A DNA stretch of 64,000 nucleotides from Agrypnia vestita (taxonomy: Eukaryota > Arthropoda > Insecta > Trichoptera > Phryganeidae), in NCBI GenBank assembly GCA_016648135.1, contig JADDOH010004213.1:62001-126000 (forward strand). Direction: 5' to 3'. Shown here piece after piece: positions 44,830 through 58,400 of this stretch; position 1 is the first letter of the stretch, and every line of letters starts with the position of its first letter. A model generated the notes under the pieces. The model was not told the origin of the DNA, searched no databases, and was given only the letters and a program-made list of their open reading frames with translations. The translations under genes were made by a program, and so were the position numbers.

Positions 44830-44945
44830 TCTTAGGTTTTCACAGTCTCTCGGAATCCTCTGGAATATTCTGCCTTGTTTTACGACCTTTCTGGCTGACA
44901 TTTCGGAACCCATTACAGGGTCCACAATCAGGGCTGATGCGTTGT
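44830..44945 (-). repeat. Single-arm, degraded copy of the GATGATGGACCCTG fold-back repeat
   Basis: CTTAGGTTTTCACAGTCTCT, GGAATATTCTGCCTTG, GACCTTTCTGGCTGACATTT and CAGGGTCCACAATCAGGGCT match the left arm including its extra terminal block. On the minus strand CTGATGA has become CTGATTG and GAAAC has become GAAAT, so the motif is lost in this copy. Confidence 0.65.
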
Positions 44946-44949
44946 GATG

Positions 44950-46000
44950 TGTATTGATGATGTTTTGGTTACATCAATAGATACTATTTTCAAGATCCAT
45001 GTAAAAAAAGCATTTGCAACATGAGCACACGTGTATGTTGTTGCCTTCAAAAGATTACTGGTGGAAATGTATTTATCTATTAAGGGTATCCATTCAATTA
45101 TTAGTTAGTATTTTATAATTCAAGAGACATAGAGCGATGTTTTTGGTATAATTATCCCAACGGGATATTTTACACAATGTAAAAATAATTCGACATACAT
45201 TTCATTCATTACATGACAGTAATGTGTGCTATTTTTTGCACTCACGAACTAAATAAAAAATTTAACAATGCTCTTTGTTGAATATTTTCCTTAAATAGAG
45301 TTTATTCTTACAATATTACCTAAATTTCATATTCTATAACTTTTTCCTACACGTCCCCTAGAAATCGCATTTTCACCACTTCACCATTTCAGCCTTTTAC
45401 CAATTGCCGCCATCATAATAGTATTGGTATCAGATTTCCATCATCAATAGCTAGTTTTGAAGATAATAAATTATTTTTGGCGATAACTGCATATAGAGCC
45501 CGTTCAAAATATTATCATGGGACGTGACTTTAGGAGACAAATGAAAACTCACTTATTGCACTCTTCTTCAATTTGCACTAATTAACGCTATTTCTAATGC
45601 TCTGATCACGTTATAGTAAACTCCTTTCAATGTTCGCTTGAAACAGATTGAAAAGTATGCACTGTATGAAAAGTAGGCAAATAGGCAGAGAGAATGGAGC
45701 AACACACACTCTTCTGTCCTGACACACCTCATTTTATTTCTTATATTGTTTACTTTGTTGACAGTGAAGAAGTTTTGTATGGACGTCTCCCCGCGCCGCT
45801 TGCACTCGTATGAGTTTAAGTGGCGTGGGTATGATGACCGCTTAAGCTTAAATTTCAAAATGAAGCATTTAAACCAACCAAAAAGCTTCACTCTACAACG
45901 ATTATTACCACTGAGTAAATAAATATTTTTGGTAAATTTTAGTTTTTTCTCAAAATAAGATTTTTTTGTTTTAACAAATCATATAGGAAAGTTCTGGAAC
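44950..46000. other. Region between the fold-back copy and the channel gene; LTR-like repeat at 45500-45600
   Basis: CATGGGACGTGACTTTAGGA at about 45516 matches 25105-25125. No gene is recognised. The minus-strand frame 45568-45891 has no motif. Confidence 0.35.
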
Positions 46001-46008
46001 GACCTTCC

Positions 46009-46068
46009 GGTCCCACTTCACTACTGGGTATATTAATTATTTAATATACCCAGTAGTGTAGTGGGACC
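46009..46068. repeat. Near-perfect 28-bp-arm palindrome, 4-nt loop, 3' of the channel gene
   Basis: GGTCCCACTTCACTACTGGG plus TATATTAA (46009-46036) pairs with TTAATATACCCAGTAGTGTA plus GTGGGACC (46041-46068); 27 of 28 positions match and the loop is TTAT. It is about 180 bp beyond the poly(A) signal of the minus-strand gene. It would form a very stable hairpin in RNA or a cruciform in DNA. Confidence 0.9.
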
Positions 46069-46246
46069 AGTAATTAAAAACTCCGGTTCTGATTTTTTTC
46101 AATTATTATGTACAGAATATCTGATATTAAATATGGCCCCCAAAACAGGCCCGTGTATTTGTCAAACTCCTTCAAATATTTCTTTGACACACAGATATCA
46201 TTAGTGAAAAATAAAAATGGCTTGTATTGGCTGTGCATTGAATATT

Positions 46247-46252
46247 TTTATT
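46247..46252 (-). terminator. Candidate poly(A) signal AATAAA of the channel gene
   Basis: TTTATT on the plus strand is AATAAA on the minus strand, 66 bases after the stop codon at 46320-46318. A further AATAAA-like site is possible further down, so the cleavage point is not fixed. Confidence 0.5.
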
Positions 46253-46317
46253 TAGTCATAAATTCATTGAAATTTAAACACTGTTAGTATAAATGCATAA
46301 GAAATATAAGGAAAAAA

Positions 46318-46447
46318 TTAATATAATATTTTGTTCCCATTCACTTGAATCTTTTTTGGAAAATCCCTTAGTTCTGGGGCAGCATTCGGGCGCCTTCTTG
46401 AATATGATCTGACCGACGATATTTTTTTCATCACATTACAAACAATT
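46318..46447 (-). CDS. Channel gene, terminal exon (cytoplasmic tail)
   Basis: Acceptor TATTTCCTTACAG precedes A-ATT-GTT-TGT. Combined with the AG left from the previous exon this gives R-IVCNVMKKISS and a basic 42-residue tail ending GNKILY and TAA. LR-x-VCNV is the usual pickpocket sequence after TM2, which makes this exon secure although it is far too short for ORF calling. Confidence 0.88.
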
Positions 46448-49400
46448 CTGTAAGGAAATAAAGAAGGGTATAAGTCATATCATCCTTAAACGTGTGCGTC
46501 TACGATATAAAATATATAGAGTGACGGTAAAAGCTGATACACACCGATTGGTTTAATTTTCTCTTCATATAAAATGAATTCTCTCATATAAATGATTTCG
46601 GTGAAATTTTGATACTGATTTCCCCCATGTCTATTCTATGCATTATTTCAATGTCTAGAAAATTATGCTACCGAAGTATTTATGTAGGACAATTCAAGAA
46701 TATAATATTAGATTGTCTCATTTATCAATAATATTATATACCAAATTTATTGTATGTAGATAAGCACGGTCTCGATTGCAACAAGAAAACATTTAGCTAA
46801 AATTATTACGGTTTTTATTTTCTGAATTCAAATCTTATCTTTCTTTCATATTGAAGTGCTAGTTCGTGTTAATATCTTTTTAAAGTCAGTTTTTCGGTCT
46901 GCATTTTGATGACATTGACATTAATTTTTCTTCAAGTTGGACTATTGAAATTAAGATGGAAAAAAGCAAATATGAAATATTGTTTGGTGTAAAGATGCAG
47001 ATCTACTCATAAACCAAACGTTGCTTTTAGTGGGGTACTGTTCAGGACCGTATGGTGTTATACTGGTTCCAATTGTTTTATTGTTGGGAACGAGAGAGAC
47101 AAAGATGAAAATGGTCCTTCGATTCAATTCAATGACTAACTGGAGACGTTTGGGATCTTGCGCAAAAGCCAGGCTTAGTAGTACAACAGTTAGTAGTACA
47201 ACAGCCCTGGACTAGGTAAAATAGCTAGAAAAATATAAAAAATCGACATTAAGTTGTTTTTTTTTTGCACTGTGGGCGCTTGTTGGACTATGAAATAATG
47301 CCTCTTGCACCATACTCATCTTACCAACAGATTATCACTTGTTTCGGCATCCTCTTACCGGGAAGATCTTCAACTACCAAGCTACTGCCGAATGTGCTGG
47401 AGGTATTATCAATTCGAAATATTACACCACCGGAGTAAATATGGTTTGTCGATATGGAATGTAAAAATGTATTTGAATTTAAAGACATAAGCTCATATTA
47501 TCTTCCGACCAACCTAACAGTTATTTTCATGTCAAAAATTCTTTGTATACATATTATATAAAAAAATTATATAATTTTCATAATTCAATTTATACAGTAA
47601 CAGCACAGATAAAAAAAATGTAGCTTTACCGCATAGAGACAAATAAATATTAAATTTACACAACTAACAATGTGTTGATGATGATCAGAACTTGGCTATC
47701 ATGCCTTTTACCCTGCTGTGTCGTTTTGTAAACCCTTCCATCAAAAAAATTAAATGGTTAAACGACTCCTTAATTAGATTTTATCTTTCCCTATCTAATT
47801 GTACCTCAGTGTTAGAAAGTAGATGATCTCCACGAGACTGAGGAAGGAGAAGCCGAGGAAGAGGCCGAGGAGACCGCCGCAGTTAGCGAGGAAGTCCGTC
47901 TGGCCGTACAGTTCGGAACGCTGGGAAGTGATGAATTGGGTCTCCTTGAAGAACAGCACTGTTCTTGCCATGTTGACGCTAGGACACATAAACATATGCA
48001 ATTTTACAGTTTGAATTGAATCATATCACAATTAGAAATTACTCAAAAAATTATAAAAAAAATTCTAAGTAATAAATGACTATCCAAGTGCCCAACTCTA
48101 TAAAGATTTTAAGCACCTAACAAAAATAATAGATATTTATAAAAGTATTCAATTTTTTTATTTATTTAATTAAAGAATCTTAACAGTTTCAATCATTAAA
48201 ATGTTAGAGCACAGCGTACATTTCCTAAACCAATTATAAAAATTCACAAATCTTTAAAGCGTAGTAAATTAAGTACTTTGTTGGGTAAGAGAATATTTGA
48301 AAGCTAAGAGAATATATTATAATAATCAACAAACAATATTTAAGTAAAATAATGGTAACAGATGAAGAAATTAGAAACAGTTCATGAGTTTTGATAGTAG
48401 GTAACACGGGGATAGGGATAGAAGAGAAAGGGTGAGGAGGTAGGAGTCAGAGTGGAGGTGAAGGAAGAGAAGATTAAAGTGTTTGGTCAAAGAAGATACA
48501 GTAGTACCTACATATAATCTAAAGCATTCTTTTAAGTGCGGTAAGACAAATATGGAAGAGGTCAATAGCGATGCAAGTCAAATGCCTCTCTATTAGTCCG
48601 CGGTATATCACTTCTTATATAGTCTCTTGTTCTTGCGTGTTGTCTTGTACGTCACTATTCTGGTACAGGATGATATTCGTTTTTAATAATTTATTCTTTA
48701 TTTTATAAGTTATTTTTATCTTTTCAACATATATCAGATCTTCTAGGTTAAGCCGGTGATTTTGTACAAGTCAGTGGTTCTGGTGTATCGATTTATGTTG
48801 AAGATTATTTTAAGGGCTCTGTTTAAAGTTCTTTGTATCATTCCCTGCACCTGTGAATTTGTACACTGTGACCAAATAATAATGCCATATAAAATATGAG
48901 GGAGAATAAAAACATTTTAGATAATTTTTTAGTTCTTGTATCAAATAGTTCAGCTCTTTCATCACCATCATATAGGCCCAAGTTTTTTTAAAAGAGCTCG
49001 AATATGATTCGTCCATAGAAGTCTCTCTTCTATTTCAAGCCTCAGATATTTTATTTTGTTTCATAATATATCCCTTTATAGATACCCTTAACAATAAGTA
49101 CAACCCAAAATGATTTTAGTTATCTAAGTATTGTCTACATGTTTTGTGAACGTCTGGGAATAATAAGGCACATGCAAAGTGCTGACAGCTAGAATATGCT
49201 GGCTTTTGGAAATTTGAACTTTCCCGTGTAGGAGATGATGAGCTTTCCCGGCGCCTGCCACGTCAATTTGCACTGCTCCTGTCGGGAGGGGTCCGCACTA
49301 CGCTCTCGCCACGGACAGACGTTCCGCCGGGCGCCAACACGACATCTCACGGGTGCTTTTTACTTTAATTTGATAAATTTGTATTTATAAAATGTTTAAA

Positions 49401-52400
49401 ATCAGTATACAAATCTTCTGATAATTGTTTTTCAGGCGACCAAGTGCTTAATTTCGTCTTTGTTACACTTTCCCAAACGATAATTTAATTTATTTGGATT
49501 TAATTTTTTTTTTTATATGAGCACTAGAATATCAACCGAAAATATTTACTTTGTTTCGCTTTCGTATACTAATGATGACTTGACCCAGATACTAATGTAA
49601 GATGCAGAATTGAGATAGCACGTACCTACTGCATTCAATAAAATGAGGGCCTTCTTCTGCCATGACAACCTAAACCTAAAACTTCGGTAGAGAATGATAA
49701 AACGTTACATATAGTCAGTTCTCTTGTATGGCTGTGGAACATTGACTCTGAAAGTTATCAGTTGAAGCATTCGAAATGTGGATACACCGGAGAATGCTTC
49801 GTGTACACACATTTCAGCAACACGGAGGTGCTTCCGAGAGCTGGAGCTAGTAGAGAGCTGCTGATACGTGTGGAAAAATATGGCCTCCTTCGACAAATAC
49901 TCGAAGGCAAGATAGACGGGGAGTTGGTAGAAGGTAAGTATCCTGGCTGCGCAACATCAGATAGTGAACCGGAATTTTTATTTCGTTTTGTCTTATTTGG
50001 AATTCTAACAGCTTATTAATACAAAGAAATAGATATATAAAAATAATTAGTCAATTATATGAATTCTCTTGATAAAACTAAAATACTATGTATTGTACAT
50101 AAGAAAATAAGGAAACATATGTAACAGATGTAATGAAAAGATCAAAGGGATGAAGAAAAGAAGATCTAAAATACAATAATTTATGAGGGAAGTAATAAAG
50201 AAATGAGACTGTGGAGGATTTGTTCCGGGCTAAGACAGAGAGGTTTTCGCACAAGTGATTGGGGAGACCTGACAAGGCACAAAAGAGAAGATTCAGAATG
50301 AAAGTGTTCGTGTCAATAATCAAGGAGAGATGAAAGGATTCTGAGGAAGCCAACGAGAGGTTACGAAAAAGGAACATCGTAGCAACTAGTAGGCCAAAAT
50401 AATGAAAACCCACTCCGGATACTCGCTGATGTTTTCCTTGTACGCCGCGAAGACCTTCTGCCAGTTGAAGTCCGCCTGAGACGTCTCGATGTCGTACGCG
50501 ATAGCCGTGCAGGCCGGCAGGCAGAAGCACTGCGAGGCGAGGTCGTCCAGCTCCTGGGCCAAGGTCAGCATTCCTTGCTGAGCCAGTCCTTTCTGAATCT
50601 CGCGCGTCAGCAGGTTGTCTGCAACACATAACACGACTATAGAAAAATGCATCAATGCCACAGAGAAGATCAAAACGCCTTCTTTAGACGAAGGGCTTGG
50701 GACACAACGAAAGTATGTCCCCCCATTCTTATATTTAATACACATTTACATCTTTTTTTAAGAATAGAGATGCGAATACGGAATACGTGTCGCATCAATA
50801 TTCTTAGTATTTTCAAAATAAGCTAAGCGCTTGTGCTATGAAGATAGAACTAACTTGCCGGTGTCTTAGAAAGGGGCTCGAACCACCGACAACTGGATCA
50901 CCAGGCAAGAGACATTACCACTACACTAACAATCTACTAGAAATGCAGTTAATGTATTTATTTTTGCATAATTAATTCCCCTTGCAACCTAAACGTATTT
51001 TTTACAATAGACGTCGTTTTTTTAATTCTTTTAAAATTTTATTGCGAACCGATTCTCTTCTTAAAGTGTTAATTGTTTTATTTACAAACAATATTATTTT
51101 TACGATTTTAGTCAAGTAGAGCAGAATTAAAAGAAAAATATTTAGTCAAATGGTGTTCACTTTTGCGATATATTTGTTACCAATTGCAAACATTTCATTA
51201 ATTACGGGTAATTATCTGCCCAATAGTTTTTTGTTTGCTAATTATTAAAATTAATCTTGTAAGCCGAAGCAAATTTATAAAAGCGTGTGCTCTATTTTTT
51301 TTTAATTGCTTGTTGTTTATATGCTTCACGTACATCGATTGAAGACATCTGGCGACAGAACCGTTGACTAATTCTAAACTAATTAACGATCACGCTACAC
51401 TCTTCTGCTTTGGCACACCATTTTTGCCTCATCTACTTTCATACATCTTCTCATGTTGTTGAAGCTTCTGATAGACCCATCCTACAATATTTCATTTATC
51501 TGGTCATGTCAGGTCTTCTGCTGTCTTCAGCACTCGCCTCATACATTCTCTTTTCCATCTCAAACCAATCAATTAAACCATCTCAGCGATCCTTTCTTTA
51601 TTCTACATTTCTCGCTACAGCCAGCATTACACCCACTTCTGATTCATTTAGTATCCATTCTATCGCAAGATATTTACACATACGTCTAAGCAACCGCATT
51701 TCTGCCACAGTCAGTCTGCTTTATTTTATTTTTTTTGCCATTTTCAGGCTTCATTTCCATACACCAGAGTATGCACTAGAACTTCGTTATTTAATTCTAG
51801 AAGATTTAAAACGTCTATGGAGCAATCCTTGAATAATTTGAAGACTTAAACAATTTGTAAGAATATAAATTAAATGTCTGAATAATGCAAAAACATATCT
51901 AAAATAATTGCTTTTTGAATGTATATAATGCAGATTTGTTCTGAATAAATGTTTTTTTTTCCTTTATTCCTGTTGTATTCCATCTCGTGTATACATATAC
52001 CTCACCTCTGATGCAATATCAGTGCATTCCTGATTTGTAGTATTGTGCCCCTAATCTTTTTTTTTTTCTTAAACCCGACTCAGCAATATTAAGATAACAA
52101 TACGACACTGCTTGACTCAACTACCCGAACTATTTTGTCGACAAGACACATTTGCAATACGAAATTGGGTCAAGTAGGTACATACGACACCGAAATCGTG
52201 TTTCGTTAGCGTAAATCATCTCCCTACACAGGTACGCAACTCGCCTTATCAATGACCAAATATTAAACTACATTTTTAATTTATCAAAAACTTATGCTTT
52301 GGAAAACCTAGTTTTATCAGACAGCATAATTACAATTATTTCATCAATTGAAAAAAATATAAATTATATATCATAAAACTTCGCTATTACAGTGGACGAT

Positions 52401-55400
52401 TGAAAAATATAACATATCAAAGAGGGCAATAGAGCTGTAAAAGTTGGGAGCTTATCTACTAAACCAGTGTTTTTTAACCTGTGGGTTGTGACCCCCAGGG
52501 GGTCGTCAAGTATTCACTCGGGAGGCTACGGTCGCAAGTTAGGTAAAAGTAAAAAGCAAGGGTTGTGTAGGTTGCATATACTGCAATAAAAGCACATTTT
52601 TTTTAGTGAGAATGCTGTGCCAGTTTATTTTTTAATAAATTTTAAAACCGTGGCTGTATTTTTGAGACGTTAACAATCAAATCATTTTGTAATTGATGCT
52701 TATTTCTCTTCTTAGATTTTATGTTTATCATTGAAGATAGTGTTAGTTTACATGTATAGGAAGTGGCGAATGCCACTAACAATTTTAAAGCTTCCCTTGC
52801 CAGCTCTATATATTCTTCTCTTCATCCAGAAAATGTCGATCGTTTTCAAATTGAATTCCATATTAAACTTGTCGTCAGCAGCTAAATCTATAAGATTTTC
52901 TTTCATCTTCATGGATAACAAATCGGCCAGTTGTACTACAGTATTCTAAGAACAGTAATACGTCTTCATACAAACTGGCCGCTACCCATTAGAATATGTG
53001 CGTGCGTGCTCGGCGCCGTGTACGCACGCACTGTGACGCACACATTGACATAGAATATGGAACAAGGCGACGGCAGTAAGGGCCGTGCCTTCGGTGCCAT
53101 TCGCGCTCGCAGCCGCCGCTTTAGAAAAAAAATGCGCTTCCTGAAAAAAATGCCTTTTTTTATGTTTGTGGTGCTTTACTAAAAAGGTGTGTTGATTATC
53201 ACAAAGACTGTGAGTTTTTAAAAATCTACGTTGATGTTAATCAGCGTTCTTGCAATTTAAGTGCAGAAACTAGATATACTAATTACATAAATTTTCGGGT
53301 TTCGTATCTACCTTATGCGTCGGAATCTCAGACGCTACGAGTAGAATGACAATCCTTGTGTCAACGCATTAGTAGGCTAATAACTCGACGACAGGCCGGG
53401 GATAAACTACTGTTCTGGGTATACTGTGGTTGTACTGACATATTTAAAAAAGGATTTATTTACCCATCTTTACCCATTGGCAGCTTCAGAATCTAGTAAA
53501 AAAAATTTAACCTTTTTTAAATCACGGATATAGTTTTATTTTTGACCTGGACGGTCGTCAGATTTTTTTTAATTGTAAAGGGATCGCATATTCAAAAAGG
53601 TAGAAAAGCACTACACTTAACCAAAGAATTATTACATTACCTTGAGCTTTTGCCATACAAGTAACTTTTCCCGCGGAACAAATGGGTGTTGATTCGTTAC
53701 CTAAACAACATAAAATAAAGTTGTAAATAACATGTTAAATATAATTGAGATTTCTTAATTCATTCTAACTTTCAAAACTGTAAAGACTTCTCAATAAAGA
53801 AACTCACGAGGCATAGATATTGAGACACACCCGCAAGAGGCCAAGGTGTAATTAGTGAGGCACTCCAGTTCACAGTTCTTCTGAGAATAAACCTTGTAGT
53901 ACTTCAGCCACCTTTCCGATGGGAAGAAGCATTGCCTCCTTTAATTAAACACACAAACAAAATAAATTGATTTTATTTACATTGAAAATTATTATTGTTT
54001 TATTCAAACGATTGATAAGTTGATAAATTACATGTAGGATTTTTAAAGTAACCCTCACACTAAAGACCCTAGTAATCAAATGACGTTAAGCATTATAGAT
54101 ACCTACCTAGCTAAGAGCAGTTTTATGTGTGCGAAATCATAAGAATAATTTATCTGTCCGTAACTAGGTACTTGTAACGTCTGTAACTTTTCTTTTAAAA
54201 AATTCTTTAATTTTATAATAAGTTTTTTAAAATTATTTTTGCTTTGATATAAAATCTTTTTTTTAAATAGACGAAATTCCCTCCTCCCCCATTACCCCGC
54301 CTTCACCCCATGATACATTTTTATACAAATCTACACCGTTTGACAGAGCTTATCGAAATTTTGCATACTTTTTGGAACCGACATGTAAAAGTGCGTCACT
54401 TTTGCTATTGCCTGCAAAATCTTGTACATTTTTATTGATGTTTTGATTACATACATAGGTATGGTGTATAAGCCTACTTCAATGATTTATTCTATTTTGT
54501 ATACCTTTAAAACATTGTGGAGGAGAATTGAAGACGTTTTCAGGTGTTCAACCTGCTGAAAATTGTTCAGTTGGCGCTTTGCTGGACCGATGACTGAACA
54601 AATTTCGAAAATTTATTGTACAAAAAATGTAGTTCTGAAAACCAAACCTTTTGGGATCATAATTCCTGAGGCTTTCAGAGGTGGTCATCATAATAGGCTT
54701 GATGGCCACGATGACCTCCTGGCCGAGGGGGACCCTGAAGTACTGCTGAGACACTCGAGGGATTTCCGAGGGATTGTGAAGTAAGACCTGAAATACGACC
54801 AGGCATTGAGCTGATGCGATTATAAATACAAATATGAATAAATAAATAATGGAAAATGAATTATCATTATTTTATCAAAATTTTGGTGACAGCAACGATT
54901 TCCTCTTTACACCGCAATGGCCCGCCAAAATTAACTGACAAATTATTATTAGCTCCTAAATAGGCTCCCGAACGACGCGTTCACGTTTTTAGTGTTCACA
55001 ATCACGAACTGCGAATTGATAACTGATATTTATGTCACAATCACTAACGGTGATTGGGTATCTGAAAATATCGTGATTCATGATTATATCTGAAAATATT
55101 CTCAACGACAATATATATTTATTAGGTCCTTACCGAAATTGCCGTTTTCTAATACTGGCTAGTTTGAAGTTCGATATCTTGCGTTTGACTTGGGATTCCA
55201 AATTCATAATCTTCAAAATTAGTTTTAATTTTTTTCCCGCATTGATTTTTTCTTTAATATCACTGTGTCTGTGATCGTGGAGAAAATGAAAAATGTGGTT
55301 ATTTTCAAATATGATGATAGTACGTTTAATGGTGTTGCGTGGCCGTTTTATTAAATTTAATTATATTTATACTTCTTATTGTCTGTGTTTTTGACTGACT

Positions 55401-58400
55401 GTAAGTATTATGACTGTGGAGTGTATTTGTGTTTTGGTGATTAAAATATTCTTTGCGTATTTGTAGTAATTTCGGCGTTTTTATATAGTCTGTCAAAACA
55501 TTGTGTTGTTAACATTTATCCAATTCGTACCGAGACCCGATGGTCATGGGTGGGTTCATTTTTAATATTTCATGGCCTTTTTGCATAGTTAACACTGCTC
55601 TAAGCGTAACAGAAAGTCCTGGCTTCCTGTTTGACATTGACTAGCAAATAGCTATCGACGACGAGGTGTTCTCTTGGTGTTCGAGAATAATAAATTCATT
55701 TCATACGCACCTTGAATCCTTGCACCGGCCCACGACAGATGTAGTCCAGATCGTAGGAGTAAGCCCTCATCGCAATAGTGAGCCCAGCTTTAGTTCCCGC
55801 GCCCTGATAAACAATGTTCATTAAAGAGTTAATTAGTTATGTATCTATGTGTGCAACTGTATGGATATTTTTTTTAAATATTACGAAGTAAACGAATATC
55901 TTAAAGTTATTAAAATCATTGCAAATTCTGTCAGTTTGTTTACTTACAATTTTTGTTTTAAAAAGCACTAAAAAATATTTTATTTCGTGTGTGAATTTTT
56001 TACATGATTGTTGATATTATAGAATTTTCAAAAAAATGTCACATAATAAATTAAGATAAATTATTATACATGTTTCATGTCTCATAAAGAAGCTATTTTT
56101 ATATGGGAATGCATATATGGACTTCTTTATTGGATGTCCATTAGGCTTACGACCTGACTTATGACCTTGTGCGTCATTTAAAGTGATCACATTAGTCAAA
56201 GACGTCCATACATGCTTGTGTTCTCCTCTTTTGTACTCTCGGTAAGGTGGCCGGCCTGAATACATCACAAAATAGCTTCGTCTCTGTCAGAAATCTATAA
56301 TTTATCTTAGTTATTGATAATCCCCCTGTGGACAAAATTCAGTTATTGTGTTCTTAGAGCATACTAATAAATATATTGTCAGATAATAACTTGCTGTTCA
56401 TGACAAAACTATAATTACCATTTGATCAATTAGGTCATATTTGTCATGATATAACTATTTAAATTTTCTTTGTGTAATTTCCTTACTTCAAAAGTTACTT
56501 ACCGTTCCTCTCACGGGATACGTGTCCAGGGGAGCCGTGGCGGGGTATCCCTTTTCCAGAGACCACCCTTCTGACATCTTACCGTGGTTCAAATAGTTAT
56601 ACTGAGATTGCAACCTGGAAATTGTTCGAGACACGATCAATCAATTGGCTGCTCGTCCGCTTCGTGAGCTTGCCTTTGCATAAAGTAAATGTAATAAGGT
56701 AAAAGTTGAGTTTGTCATCCTTCAAAAGCGCTATCACCGCACTTCAGTGGCTTAAGAATGTGTGTTTTTATTTTTTGTTGTGTTCTCTCTTCTTTTTTTA
56801 TTTTTACCATGCTTTAATAATATACTTTATATTTTTAATGCATTTTCATACTAAACTATCTTTAAAGTTTATTTTTTACCTTCTTAATTACCTTGTGGGA
56901 TATAAAAACAAAAACAGCAATATCAACAAAAAAAATAGAATGCAGTCATTGAGGATTACTAATTTATAATGTACTGAATTCGAGATTTTATAGGAAACAT
57001 AGCGTATAAATTTAAAGGAAATACGATTTTTCAAGGGAAAGATACATAAAATGTAGAATTCTTTTTACAGTTTGTAGAAGTACATTTTAAATTAGTAGGT
57101 AATTCTCAGTGACTGCATTCGATTAGTAGATAATCCTCGGTGACTGCATTCGAAACATTTTTAAAACATTAATTCCTTGGATATTGTTGCCTTTGCATTT
57201 ATACCCTACATATTGCATGTTTTGAAAATATACTGTTATAATTTATTTCCACATATTTGTGTTCTGTGCATAATGTATTTTTGTGGGAACATCTATGTAG
57301 ACGGTAGCAAATTTTTATGTGTTCCTTTCTCTCTGTTTGTTTTCCAAATAAAATATATAAACCAACAATACTGCGCTGTATGGGTGGCGTCTGTTTTTAG
57401 CTATTCAAGATGTTGCAATATTTGTTTAGAGTGCGGGCGAAGTTCAGAGCCTTCTGGACGAATCAAGGCGTCCGTTATTTTGACTGGGTGGTTTTTCACG
57501 CACAGACGAATGTACATTACAACTTCTGGATTTTCGTTTGCACTACAAAATAAAGAATGTATAATCATAGACTTCTAATTCCACTTACTCGTCCATCCGG
57601 AAAAGCTCCTCCGCGTTGAGCATGTTGAAGGAAAAGCACAGTCCTTCATCCGTCAGTATGGGGCTGAAGAGAGTGCTGCAGTTGTCTATGGAGGTTTTCC
57701 ATTTGCAAATCCACATCATTTCGTCGAAATTGGGAGCGACCTACATACATAGTAACGTTATATCATAATTATACAGGATGTAGACATCCACAATACTTTA
57801 CAGGTGGATTATTGCCCTAATTATGAGTCGAAAATGTCGAAGCAACATGACCGTATAGTCATGGAGTTATGCGACATAAAAAATAGCATTTTTTTTCAAT
57901 ATTTCTGACATATTTTTTTTACGTTGTTACATATTACAGTTACATATTACAGTAACTTATATCGATTACGAAAAATAGTTTCAATAAAAGTTAAATAAAA
58001 TAATTAAAACCCCGAAAATTCCAAAAGGAATGTGAACTGGAATTGAAAAGTTTTTATCATTTTATTTGACTTAACACTTTGACTGCTGAACGATTTTCTT
58101 CGACATCATCTTCGGTGCTGAAAATTTAGCCAATATTTAAAATTCTTAAGAGAATGATTTTAGGGATAATTCATTGATGTTTAGCCCCATAAACCCATTA
58201 GTTCTCTACGGGCGGTCGGCACCGCCATAAACAAATCACTGTTTTTTCAATGGCAAATGTCGTGTAGTGCATTTACACCCACCCAAAAATATATCTGCCA
58301 ATATTATTCACTAAAATTATTTATAAATTATTTTTCAAAAATTATTATTGTTGCATATCTTATCTTATTCAGATATTTTACAATTCTCTGTAGTTACACG

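Noticed and set aside
50078..50629. 183-codon minus-strand frame
   Set aside because: It overlaps the channel exon 50414-50618 in a different frame, then runs into intron; the channel frame is the one with family motifs.
51410..51832. 140-codon plus-strand frame
   Set aside because: Antisense shadow of a family-B LINE 3' end.
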